Below are positions 10,701 to 24,579 of a DNA stretch of 64,000 nt, piece after piece. Position numbers and translations under genes: made by a program. Origin of the DNA: Phallusia mammillata. Lineage: Eukaryota; Chordata; Ascidiacea; Phlebobranchia; Ascidiidae. A model generated the notes under the pieces. It was given only the letters and a program-made list of their open reading frames with translations, had not been told where the DNA came from and did not search any database. The first letter of the stretch is position 1, and every line of letters starts with the position of its first letter. Location: contig QLIY01000545.1 of NCBI GenBank assembly GCA_003260075.1, positions 43,861 to 107,860 of the forward strand, written 5' to 3'.

Positions 10701-13700
10701 TTCCTTTGAATTAAAATTTTGAGTTGTTAATTATGTTTTAATCCATATATTTTTTTTTTTCCGTCAAACCTTTCGAGTTATAATGTAGGATTGGCAAATA
10801 CTGTATTAATAGGGGGGGGGGTTTTTTTCTCACTGCAATTTTTGTGTTTCTGATGGTAAAATTATAAATAATGTTGCTGCATTCCTTTGAATTAAAATTT
10901 TGAGTTGTTAATTATGTTTTAATCCATATATATATATATATTTTCCATCAAACCTTTCGAGTTATAATGTAGGATTGGCAAATACTGTATTAATAATGGT
11001 TGTATCATTTTCAGCGTCAGTGTCTCAAGATCTTTTGCTGCAACAAGAAGACTATCTTCGAGCTGTTCGTGCTTTATTAAGAGAAATAGTTCGTGCAATT
11101 AAGCATGAAATTCGGTTCAATGCTCTTGCCATAGGGCTTATGCAAGAACCGGATATGGATAAGTTTAATGCACTGGATCAACCACATAAAGGTAACTAAA
11201 TTTGCACTGTATTTTTGTGGATTGGAAGTACTGCACCATAGATTGGTCGGAACTGGGAAATGTTATGATGTGAAACATGCTTTTATTCTATCATTTTTAT
11301 GAAGCAATCACACATTTTCAAAAAGTTTCATACAGAAATACTCTTTACAAGAAAAAAAAAATACTTTTTACATTTGTATGACATACACACATGCGTAATG
11401 GCACAGTAGGGGGGGGGGCATGCTTTTATTCTATCACTTTTATGAAGCAATCACACATTTTCAAAAAGTTTCATACAGAAATGCTCTTTACAAGAAAAAA
11501 AAACTTTTTACATTAGTATGACATACACACATGCGTAATGACACAGTAATCTAAACATGCCTGGTGAGTACATCTCATTCTCACAAATACTTTATTTTCC
11601 CTGTAGATCGTTTTGTATTATCTACTGCTGATCTAATTTGCCTCACAATGTTGCTGAGCATCACACCTGAAGCCAGAGAAGCTTTATCAGTCATCAATGG
11701 AAAGGTTCAACTAACATCTCTGTTTTAATGTATTTTGTTCAGTTGTAGCTCTGTATATAATTTATGATCGTGGTTCTGAAAATAATCACCATTATACTTC
11801 TTAGTTTTGTAAACTACTTTTGTTTTTTAGAGAAAATCTGAAAGTAGTGTGGTCAATGTAGACGAGTGTTACTCCCAAATCAAGTTGCTTCATGCTGAAA
11901 TACAACATGATGCACTGTGGTGGATGCACATGATTGTTATTCCTCGATTGAACAGCAGGATGACTCCGGCAGAATTTATTCAGCTGCTACAGAAGGTGAG
12001 ATTACAGACTTTTTTGCCAATGTGAAAATGATTTTTTATTTTATTTTGGTAGAAGTTAGAATTTACACTGTAACGAGTAAAGCCTAGAAAGTGGTGTTTT
12101 TCTCTATTCTATCAACAAATCCAGTTAATCGCATAACCAATTTTCCACAAACTTTTAGGCAAATAATTGGATTATGTGATAAAACGAATCATTTTCTTAA
12201 CTTTGAATCTGGTTTGGATTATGATCCTTATACAAATATGCAATGAACTGCTTTGCAATTAACCACATTGTTCTGTAATGACACAGTCTGTGTATGAGTT
12301 ACAGTAATCTGTGCATGATAATATCTGTTACGTCTATTTTGTAAGTCGTTTATACCAAATTGTTGATGTTTGTTTCCATAGACATGTTTCAATTTCTGAC
12401 CTTATCCTTAAAAATGTTCAAGCGTTGTCAGACAATATAAAGACATTTACTGCCTGGATTAACACTGAGCATAAAAATGGCAATGCTTGGCCTAAAAGTT
12501 TTTGTGCAGTTGGTATGTAATTGTCTTATTGCACATTAAATGACCCCAAAATGTTTTTTTACAGATTTTGTTTTTGAAACCTGCTGACACATACCACATT
12601 CGAGACAACTGGCCACCAGAGGTCGATAGAGCATTTCTTATCAAGTCTTGTCATGACTCTGCTATGTTGGAAGGATCTCTGTTGAGGTTGGCAGCTATTG
12701 GTCTCTCTCCTGAACATCCTCTTGCACCAGCAGAAGCTCTTGACCTCATTGGTCAACTTGTAAGGTGAGATTCCACCATGAGAATATTGCAAACTGGATT
12801 TATGTTGGTTGAACTCTGTTTACAATGGATAGTATTAGTTCAATAAATAATTCATGTTTTTTGAGCATTCCAATGCAGGAAACTGGGTGCTAACGAAATT
12901 TTATGGTTGAATGTGAGGCCATGATGGTGGCTTGTTGCCAGAAGAGCTCTATATAATTGATATAATGGCTGGCAACAGTTTATGTAGTGGCTTGTTTTAT
13001 TCGCTCATGTAACAATCTTTGATATAACTTGGTGGTGTTACTTCCTGAAAGTTGAACTACAGACATAACATATTGTATGTGTCAATGTAGTATACAACAT
13101 TGCCAGGTCAATTTAAATGCAAGTGTATAACAAAATCTTTTTTTGTACATGAACAACAATTTACTTTTATTGGAACAGACGGGCTGCTGTTCTTACAAGA
13201 CAGTCTTTCAACCCGCTCACAGTGGAACGATCAGATGTCATCGACACTATTCTCGCACTCTGCCAATACCATCATCCTGGCAACATCAAACTGCCTTCAG
13301 AATACATTCCACCTTCTGGGGGGGGGGTCACCATGAGAATATTGCAAACTGGAGTTGTGTTGGTCAAACTGTGTTTACAATTGAAAGTATTAGTTCAATA
13401 AAAAAATTCATGTTTTAAGCATTCCAATGCAAGAAACTGGGTGCTAACAACATTTATAGTTGCTTGTTTTTGCCAGAATAGCTCTATATAGTTGAAGATG
13501 ATGTCTGGCAACAGTTTATATAGTGGCTTGTTTTATTTGCTTATGTAATGATCTTAGATATACCTTGGTGGTGTTACTTGCTGAAAGTTGAATTACAGAC
13601 ATAATATATTGAATGTGTCGATGTAGTATAGAACATTCTCAGGTCAACTTAAATGCAAGTGTATAACATCTGTAAATTTGTTCCTGGCAAACTATATGTA

Positions 13701-16700
13701 CATATTTGTAAATATATGGTTGTGTCAAAAATATGTTTTTGTACATGAACAACCATTTACTTTTATTGGAACAGACGGGCTGCTGTTCTTACAAGACAGT
13801 CTTTCAACCCACTCACAGTGGAGCGATCAGATGTCATCGACACTATTCTAGCACTCTGCCAATATCATCATCCTGGCAACATCAAACTGCCTTCAGAATA
13901 CATTCCACCTTCTTTGGCCATTTCCCAACTTTACTGGACAGCTCTACAAAGCTTGTTGATCATTATTTGTTTGAATCCCAACTCTATTGGTCAGCAAGCA
14001 TGGACCACTTATCCTATGTTAAAAGGTGTTGTAGCATATTTTGTTATTGGTTAGGTGCAAAAAGTTTATGTAGGACTTTCACTCACTGCATAACCATGTA
14101 AAACCATACAGTTGAGGTCAATGTAACAAACATTGTATAATTGCTTAGGGGGGGGGGACTATTGGTCAGCAAGCATGGACCACTTATCCTATGTTAAAAG
14201 GTGTTGAAGCATATTTTGTTATTGGTTAGGTGCAAAAAGTTTATGTAGGACTTTAACTCACTGCATAAACATGCAAAACCATACAGTTGAGGTCAATGTA
14301 ACAAACATTGTATAATTGCTTAGGTAAACTTTTGAGGCATCTTTGTCATTCCAACATAACACAACAAGAAGTGTTTTGTGCTTGTTTGGAACGCATTGTC
14401 AACTAACATATCAAAGTTTACCTAAGTAACAGTACTTTATTTGTAGACTTGTCTGGTTATTTAGGATATGTATGTTTTTGTAACAACAAATGGGGGGGGG
14501 GTATTGTCAACTAACATATCAAACTTTACCTAAGTAACAGTACTTTATTTGTAGACTTCTCTGATTATTTAGGATATGTATGTTTTTGTATCAACAAATA
14601 AGGTGCATTAACGACAAATTGTTTGGTAAACACCTGTTTACTACAAACTGTGTTTTTAGTTTTGATGGAAATGGCAATTGTGAATCGCTTCACATATCCT
14701 CCCGTGACTGTGGTGGATGAAGAAATGAAAAATCAAATGATTGGGAAAGAACATCAAATGGCAACGGTAACATTTTACATTCCCTGATACTGTTACATAT
14801 ATACTGTTTTGCCCACAGCAAAAACTGCCCAAAGTAAATTACTGGAGTTCAGTCACAAAAATTGCTTATTTGATCCTGACTGATCTTAAACATGTAACTA
14901 AAATGTATTAAAGGGAATTGATGGTTAATGTATTACCAGTCTTGTTTTTTGTGTATATTATATCTGTTTTGCAATGTTTTAATTATGGGAGAGGAAATGC
15001 CCACATATATTTTGTTTGTGTTTTCGTGACTTTGTATTAAAGCTGCTTTTATTTTTTTAGGCCTTTTTGCTCTTGGTAGAGTTGGTGTACTTTGTTTTAC
15101 CAGTGTGAATCACATAACCATGTTAACATCTACCCTATTATTTCACCTTTAGCTGGAGAAAGCTGAGATCCTAGAGTTTGAGTCTCATCTTGCTGCTGTG
15201 ACAACTCGACAAGTGATTACGGAAGAGAGCAGTCTTCTTCTGTCCCAGCTGATTGCAATGGACCCACAGGGTCACCCAAGAAGACCGCCAGATCGCGTAC
15301 TGGAACAAGTTGGCCAACTGTCGTATCGACTCCAACTTGGTGTTTGGTTATGTCGCTCGAGACAACCAGACTTTTTGCTTGACATAATTAATAGGTAAGG
15401 GCGAGAAATTTTTTATTTGGAAATTAAAGTAAGCCCTTGGGTATGTTATTATCCTTCTGAAAGGGGGGGGGGTCTTTCAAGTAAGTAAACTTTGAAGTGT
15501 TACTGTAGTACCAGCAAACCTAAAAAAGTATTTTAAACATTCCTATACACTCTATTACTCATTGTCTCAGACATGGTGAAAATCAATCAATGAGTTGGTT
15601 GCCAGAGGGGGGGGGGTTTCTTCTGGTGAATTTTGATAAAACTGAAATTCTGCTGGACTGAAAGGTTATGAATTAGGCAAGAAATAAATTTAGGCCGGGG
15701 GGGGGGATTCTTCTGGTGAATTTCGATGAAAATGAAACTCTGCTGGACTGAAAGGTTATGAATTAGGCAAGAAATAAATTTAGGCCATATTTTAATTGCT
15801 TTAAAATGTATATGTATACTTATGAATTTGTAATGTTGAGACGGGGGGGGGGCCTTGTAGCATCAGCTAAGGGTGATGTAGGACGCTTGCCTGTTCAATG
15901 TCTGTGCGAGTTTCTTCTGGTCCAAGACAGCGAAGTGGAAAAGGTAATCACTACAGTTACATACGTCTTATAGAAACTAGGGATGCACCAAAACAGCAAG
16001 TGTTCTGTTTGGTCGAGCACTGAGCATCAAAAACAGTGATGCTCGGTACCGAGTACTCTGGTTCTGGCTCGGATCAGCCCATCCCTAATAGAAATTACAG
16101 TTTTCTTTCATTTTCTGTTTAAATGCTAATGTAATTGTCAAAACTTGCTTTCAGACTATAAGGTATGACATTTAAAAAGAAAGCAAGTTTTTATAAAGCC
16201 AATAGTTGAATGAACCATCTCTGTGTGAATATGCCACCTTAAACTTAAACATAATAACATGTTTTTTAGCTGTCAAGTGGTGGAATTCACACAGAGGAAT
16301 TAATTTCCCAACTTCGACAACTTCTGCTACAAGACAACTATGATGAATCTGTTCAGGTGAGAGAAAGTAGAGAAATTACCCTTCTTAACTCTTTAATTAA
16401 CAGCCATTTTTGTACTTTGAGTAGAATGAGACATGGGGGGGGGGTCTTGTAGCATCAGCTAAGGGTGATGTTGGACGCTTGCCTGTTCAATGTCTGTGCG
16501 AGTTTCTTCTGGTTCAAGACAGCGAAGTGGAAAAGGTAATCACTACAGTTACATATGATTCATTAAAACTGCAGTTATATATGTTTTTACTTTTCTGTAG
16601 GTCTTCAACATTTGTCTTTAAGTAAAAATAAAAATAACTTTGTCATTTGTCAATACATTTTACCATAAAGGTTCGGTAAATGCTAATAATTGCCAAAACT

Positions 16701-19700
16701 TGCTTTTAGACTATAAAGTATAATATTTAAATAGTTTTTACGAAACCCATAGTTACATGAACCATATGTGTGTGAATATGTCACCCTAAACTTAAACATA
16801 ATAACATGTTTTTTAGCTGTCAAGTGGTGGAATTCACACAGAGGAATTAATTTCCCAACTTCGACAACTTCTGTTACAAGACAACTATGATGAATCAGTT
16901 CAGGTGAAAGAAAGTAGAGAAATTACCCTCCTAAACTCTTTAATTAACAGCCATTTTTGTACTTTGAGTAGAATGAGACATATAAACAAATATCTGTCTC
17001 AAATTTATGAAAAACTTTCCATTCATATGTCATATTGCATGTGTCAAGGGGTAATGACAGAAATATACATTGTTCTACTGCAGTTGTAACACAGACTAAT
17101 CCATTCTTTGCCTGATCGGTTGAGCGATTGACAGGAGGATTTCTTAAAATATAGGGTACAGTTTGAGGTTCACAGATCTCATTGCAATTAAAAATATGAT
17201 GTGATTAACCTGGTATGCGATTAACCAGATTTGTCTGTACCTTTAAAAAATGGTTTTCTATTCGGCTAATAGTACAGTACCATCAAATTATCCTTATTGT
17301 TTTCATTTAATGCAGATTTCAATACTTTGCAGGTGATCCAGTATTTTCTGAAGCGTCTGTATTCTCCGCAAATAGTTACCCGTGAAAAATCGCGCATTGC
17401 ACTATCTATGATTCTGTCCAATATCGGCGACGAACAACCCATGGAAATGGAAAAATCCGACAACGAAATTAGTTACAAGTAAGTATAATGCAAAAAACAC
17501 ACCAGTGTACTTCCAGTATACGGGGTCAAGACGTTGGTCACAACACCAGGTCGACCGACATCTTATCTTATTGATGTAATTTTAAGCAACTTCAAAAGTT
17601 TGAGTATAAGTTTTTGAAAATAGTTTAGGCCAGTGGTTCTCAACCTTATACAAATAGTGTACCACCTGATGACCTTTTCCATTGCTGCTAACCACCTAAA
17701 CCCTTTTTTGAATGGGTAGCCCAAGAGATAGGCCTTTTTTTCTGTCCAGGCTAGCATATTTTTGAAACCAGCAAAATTAACATTATCAACGGAATGTCCA
17801 AACCACCTGTTTCGCCCCGAACAAATGCTGATCAGTTGGACCAGTTGAGTTACAATTTTGGATCCGACTTAATCGAGTATAACAGAAAGCTACTCGCGTT
17901 CCACCTAAAAAGCTCCGACGTGCCACAGCATGAGAACCACTGGTTTAGGCTAGTATTAAAAATATACATTAACTTACTAAGTTACGCTGGTGTCAATAGT
18001 ATGTCGTTTTGTAATATGTGTTTCTCATTCAACTTCCAAAACAGGAGTTGGACTCCTTTAAAACTTTTCATAACAACGAATAAAATTCTCGCACGACTTT
18101 GGTTACTTCACTAAATACCACTTTTACTTTGGCAGATGGCTGTTACATGACTTAGTGCAGTTGCCGCAATACGCCACAATGCTTCGTCTTGTAACGGTCG
18201 ATGCAATCCGCAATGCTGTGTTGATAGCCGCCGAACCGCTGGCAGTAGCTGCTTATGTAACGTTCCTCGCAAATGACCTGCAATTCGAGGCGACTGGTGG
18301 CGATAGAGAGCAGATGTTGGAGCTTTCAACCGGAGCGGCTCGCATGGCCTCGCATCTGCTGATTGACCGGTTAGTTTTGTTGGGGGGGGGGGGGGGGGGG
18401 GGGGGGGGGTTTCTGCGCCTAAAGTAGTTGTGATTGTTGGTGTCTGTAAGATTAAACAATAACTTGCAACCACTTGTTGAAGAAGTGATTGTGGATGGCT
18501 TTTTGATTTTAATAGTCCCCCTTTTTTTTCTGTTTTAGTGCTTTTAAATTTGCACACATGTTGGTTATTTATCCAAAGTTGATTCTTTACAAGTTTGATC
18601 TCGGATGATCCAGCAATTTAACCATAAGCCCACAAATTGTTAATTTTTCTAAACGGCTATACTTAATAAAGTAAATGACCCAGGGTTTTAATTCATTACT
18701 GATTGGTGCATTGTAAAGTATTTTAAAGCATTTTGTGATCTTTACTTATATTCACCATTTTTCATTTAAAGCTGAAAACATAAGTGATAATTTTAGTCTA
18801 CTGAAGATGCCAAAACATATGGTGAAATATCTATTCTTTGCAAATACTGTGTATAACATACACTGGGTTTCAGATTATAACATATGTGATACTGTCGCTT
18901 TAAAAGTAATCTCATATAATTTTCTTGCTGTAGGCGTATCGTTGTCCAGTCGACCATGGACTTGACGTCATCCCTTGCCAGTGACGCACCGATAAGCGCG
19001 TGCCAGAGTTTTGTGACATCACTTTTGCACATCTTTGTGACGCACATTCGTCATGCTCTGGAACACGATGCGCGTAGAATCAACGCCGACGCAGAGGCTG
19101 CCGACCGAATTCCCTGGAGCGATTCACAAGACGAGGTGCGTGTTGTTTGTTTACAAAGATAAAAGATGAGATCATATTAAAGCAATGTACCGATACAATG
19201 ATAAGTTAGAGTAGAAAGTGAACACTGTTTCGACCTATAAGATCTTATTCATACAGCTGGTGACGAGAAATTAGCCGCACAGGATAGCCAGACTAAGGCA
19301 CTCAAGTTTTTATAGTGATATTTTTGTGGGTATTTATAACATTCAGCCGACACACACCACTTTGTTTCAGCTGCTTGACTATTGTGAATCCAGTTCTAGT
19401 GTGGTTTGTGCCCAGTTGTGGCATCCGCAAGATGTGGTAAATCATGGCTTTCTACGTAAACCAACGAAAGCAGTAACATTTAAAAAATATTGGTGCATGC
19501 TATAGACTCTAGTTTTATTAGTTTTTTTTTCGAATAGGAAATACAATTTGGCAGCTAAACCGCAGGCGCAGCTAACTGTTACAAAACGCAAAACGACCAC
19601 ATTTTCCTCTTAGATTTACGTGAAATGGCCGAACTTCGGAGCTGCTACTCTGCATATTCTTGTTCCACAAGCAAGTATCATTCTGCTAGGATTCGGTCCA

Positions 19701-22700
19701 CCTTCGTATAGAACACAGCAAGGTGCTATGCATTCCGACCAGGCTGACGTCATTTACCACCAGCTCATGGGATATTGGTTTAGCGAGGAGGGCTACGTTA
19801 TTCCACAGGTAAATAGATAATGCTGAAAACACTTGATTAAATAAGAATTAGTTGGTTGAATTAGATATGTTTTCCACAGACGTGTAAAGGATCGGTTTTT
19901 GCCTTCGGTTTTGGCATAAAACTCGTTTTAAGCAATTTAATAATCGTTTTCTGTAACTTTGCCACAGGCCTATTTGATGGATACACAAGAAGAGGCACTG
20001 CTTCTTCCTGATTGGTTGAGACTTCGAATGTTGGGGTCAGAGGTTACTCCTTCCACGCGGAGATTAGCTTTTGCAGCGGTTCGTGACCTTGAAGTGGGAC
20101 AACTGATTCTTTTTATTCAGTCGTTTGGGATTCCTGTCGCTTCCATGGATCTTCTCTTACAGGTTGAAATAAAATTCTAAGATTTTTGATAAAATCTTTT
20201 ATAGCACCTAAAACAAACTTAGAACAAGCGATGAAAGTGATAAAGTGAATGTGAATAAAAATAATATCCAAACAAACTGGTTATAAATAATGTGTTGTAT
20301 CCGTTCATATTTAGCAGCAATACTCTTACAAAATTAAAACTTGCTCACAAAAATTAACTAAGCTATGTCTTTTGGGGCTAATATCCAATAGATATGGTCG
20401 CAAACACTATAACGTCTTATAAAAGATTTTTTTATTTTGGGAAAGTCTTATCTGTATTAAGATATTTCTAAGATCAAACATAGCAAAACAATGGCTAAAT
20501 CACTATGTTCTTTGTTAATTTATTTTCAGGTCTTGGATTCTCAGTGTGAAACGAACGCTGAAGTGATTTTGAACGCTACAAGCAGTAACTCAAGTTACAT
20601 GGTTCGTCTTATAGAGGTGCAAGGCATGAGAGGTTGTAAAGCTGGATCCAAATTCAGAACGTTACTCAAATCCCGTAGTGAGGAATCGACTCAAGTTGCG
20701 GCTGGTGGAAGACCGTCGGTCATTAAGGTACTTTCAATCTTTTGTGTGAACTATGTTTGTAATGCAGAAGCAAATTTACTATGGACTCAGAGTACAATCT
20801 TTAGGTCCCCTAAAACATAGGGCTCACATGCCATGACAAGGTAGGTGATAATAGTCATTATTCAGATTTTAGAATGCCTTAGCAATCTACGTAAAACAAT
20901 GTGGCGAACAACGGTATGGCCTTTTTTTCCTAAACAACAGTACCACACAGGATTTAGTTGTTTTTTTTAACAAAAGCCAAACGGGCAAATTTAAGTACTT
21001 CGACCATTGTTACATATTTCCGCCTCCTATGTCAGAGATAAAATTTCGTGAGCTTTTGTAGATGGCCTCCCAGTCTATGGACAACCTTCCCTCCGCTCCA
21101 ACAAAAATGGAAATTGATTTCACAGAATCAGAAACAGTGATTAAGCGAAAATTTCCTCCGAACAGCCTCACTGCTATGAAAGAACGCCTCAATAAATTGT
21201 TTTCACCAAAAGGTGCGTAAAGATAACTACAAAAAATGCTATAAATACCCACAAAAATGCTAAACATTTACCGGGGGGGGGGTAATGCAGAAGCAAATTT
21301 ACTATGGAGTACAATCTTTAGGTCCCCGAAAACATAGGGCTCACATGCCATGACAAGGGTAGGTGATAATAGTCATTATTCATATTTTAGAATGCCATAG
21401 CAATCTACGTAAAACAATGTGGCGAACAACGGTACGGCCGTTTTTTCCTAAACAACAGTACCACGCAGGATTTAGTTTTTTTTAACAAAAGCCAAACGGG
21501 CAAATTTAAGTACTTCGACCACATATTTTCCGCCTCATATGTCAGAGATAAAATTTCGTGAGCTTTTGTAGATGGCCTCCCAGTCGATGGACAACCTTCC
21601 CTCCGCTCCAACAAAAATGGAAATTGATTTGACAGAATCAGAAACAGTGATTAAGCGAAAATCTCCTCCGAACAGCCTCACTGCTTTGAAAGAACGCCTA
21701 AATAAATTGTTTTCACCCAAAGGTGCGTAAAGAAAACTACAAAAAATGCTATAAATACCCACAAAAATGCTAAACATTTACCTTCAAAAGTTTGAAAAGC
21801 CTTTTTACTGGATGCAACCAAATGTTAACAGTTATTTACTAGATAAGCTGATCGCTAAATATTCTTGGAAAATTACTCTAGAAATTTTAAATTTTGTGTA
21901 CGAATATGTATTTTGTTATAGTGCACTTTTCATTACTTTTATTAACACAGAATCCAGTTACGACGATTGGATGTCTTTACTGCAGTCAATTAATCGACCA
22001 AAGAGTCCAAACCTGAAACATCCAACTTCACATCTGTGTGTGAACGCTCTTTTCCAACTTATCAACACAGGTAAACATAACGTTTATCATACACAACGAC
22101 CAGATACAGGAAATACGGATACAGATTCTTTCAGTGGTATTTTCTCCCGTTTTCCAGATTTTATTTCGTCGCTTTTCAAAACCCCATCTCGGAGTTGTTC
22201 TCTGATGCGCGCACTCGACCGTGACCTGGGCTCGCTCAAGCAGAAACAAGCTGGAATTTTGGACAAGTTTGCACAGGTACTTTATCTTAAATACTCATAT
22301 ATCGCTACATTTAAGAAAGTAAGACCACAGACATGATTGTCCGCATACAGATTATGAACAAAATCTACGAACATGGCAAGAAATTAGCGGATGAGTCCAA
22401 GCACAAAGCACGAGCCTTGGTTGCGATGGCAACAAGCTGGCAGGCCCGTCACGAGTCGGTGCATAAAGGGATTCGTCCACGACGACTGTCTTCGACGTCT
22501 GAGGGCGGCGACAATTTGCGTCAATCTGATTGGTCGAGGCTGGAAGAGTTTCTTCGTGAGCAAATGGTGTTCCTTGACAACGACGAAGAAATTAAATCTA
22601 AGGTAAAAGTCGAATGCGAGTTTGCTACAACATACGAACAAAACTGTTAAGAGGATGTCGCCACATTAACAGGTTGCATTGGTCGCTCAAATTCTATTGG

Positions 22701-24530
22701 AGGAGATTGGCCATCGACACACGCTGATTGGTCGAGGAAAGTCGATCTCCGACGACCTGTGCTTTACAAGTGTTGGAACGTCAGGTTTGAAAATTTTTGT
22801 CTGACTTCCACCACCTTTTTAATGTTTCCTAACGAGTATTAAAAAAAATAACAGTCGTTTAGTCCCTATCCTGGGACATCACAACAGAAAAGGTTTCACA
22901 AAGATAACCTGTTTGCCATGCATGTAGGTTTGCTTGTCGACTGGTTGCAACTACTTGATCCCGAACTTCTTGCACATTGTCCGCATCTGCAGCGAAAACT
23001 GTTGTTTGAGAAAAATGAAACCAGCAGCGTAAGTTTTGCAGTTGTAAATCCATCCGAAAACCCATGTCTCAACACTTAACAAAGTCTTTTTTGTGATAAA
23101 ATGTTTTGCCAAGTGTAGGGATGTTCAAAGTAGAATAACTGGGTATTCTAGAATAATTGTTTGGGGGGGGGGATCGCTTCCAATTACCCGATATAAACGG
23201 CAAAAATGGATTCGAATTTAACTGGATTCGAATCTAAAGGATTCGATATTCTACTTTGAACATTCCTAGCCAAGTGGTTCTTGCTCTCAAAAAAATGTAG
23301 CCAAATATGAGTCAGTTGGGGGGGGGGCTTTTGTGATAAAATGTTTTGCCAAGTCCAAGTGGTTCTTGCTCTCAAAAAAATGTAGCCAAATATGAGTCAG
23401 TTTTATCGCATAACCATGCTACCAAGCTTTTATCAAATTAACCGGACGATTTTGCAAACAAACGACTGCGGTTGGAATTTACGATCCCTATTAAACGAAT
23501 ATTGCGATTAACCGGATTCGTCTGTTACACATTTTAAGCCAAGTTTAAAAATCTTTTTGTTGGTGTGTGTGAAAACACTGCTAATGTGTAAACACTTTAA
23601 TTTTAGCCTCAGAGCGCTTCATCCGTGTTCAACCAGGCGTATCTGCTTTCCCTGTTAGTCCAACACTGCAACTGGTCAACGATCCACAATTCCATACAGT
23701 GGCTGCTAAGCGACGAAACCCCTGATCCCACGGATGACAAACAAAGGTTTATTACTGGTGTTGTAAACAATATCAAACTTCCAAAGGAGACCCAGAGTAT
23801 CATGGTGTCTGGACAACTCTTTCTATTTGAAAATCTCGGACGGAATATAATGCTGTGTAAACCATCATAAAAATAGGGGGGGGGGTACTGCATTGAAACT
23901 AAATGCCCAAAATCCACAAGGCCAGAAAAATTACCAAAAGGTTAAAAGATAATTATAACAATTTTATTTAGTGATTTTTATTGCCTTCAGTAGAAGTAAC
24001 TATGTTGTAGGCATGCTAAGGTAATTTGATTTGTATGGTGGTTGAGGACAGACATAGACTCCCTAACGCACAAATATGTAACGTTTGTTAACCTAAAACA
24101 ACTGCAAAAACAGGCACGGGGGGGGGGTTGCTAAGCGACGAAACCCCTGATCCCACGGATGACAAACAAAGGTTTGTTACTGGTGTTGTAAACAATAGCA
24201 AACTTCCAAAGTGGACCCGGAGTCTCTTGGGGTCTGGACAACTCTTTCTATTTGAAAATTTTGGACAGAATACAGTGCTGTGTAAACCAACATGAAAATA
24301 GAGGTTTTAAACCTACCTATTAGGGATGCGCCAAAACTGCAAATGTTCTGTTTGGTCGAGCACCGAGCATCTCACGGGGGGGGGGCGCTAGTGGTAGCTC
24401 TACAAGGTCTCTTACGTCACCAGCGTTTCATTAAGCTGTACATCCCATGAAGTACGCGTTTTTCCACCATCTGATACATTTAAAAAAATCATTCGTTTTT
24501 GTTCATAGACACCCTTTCGAACACTAGTTA

Positions 24531-24579
<49 letters not shown>

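Noticed and set aside
18111-18557. Polyproline and polyglycine frames around the G28 run, and the same at 24412-24714
   Set aside because: They are translations of homopolymer G; the real INTS1 exon here is 18136-18369.
21767-22336. 189-codon continuous frame in INTS1
   Set aside because: It combines two true exons (21951-22070, 22158-22276) with intron read-through; consensus splice sites and INTS1 similarity give the shorter exons.
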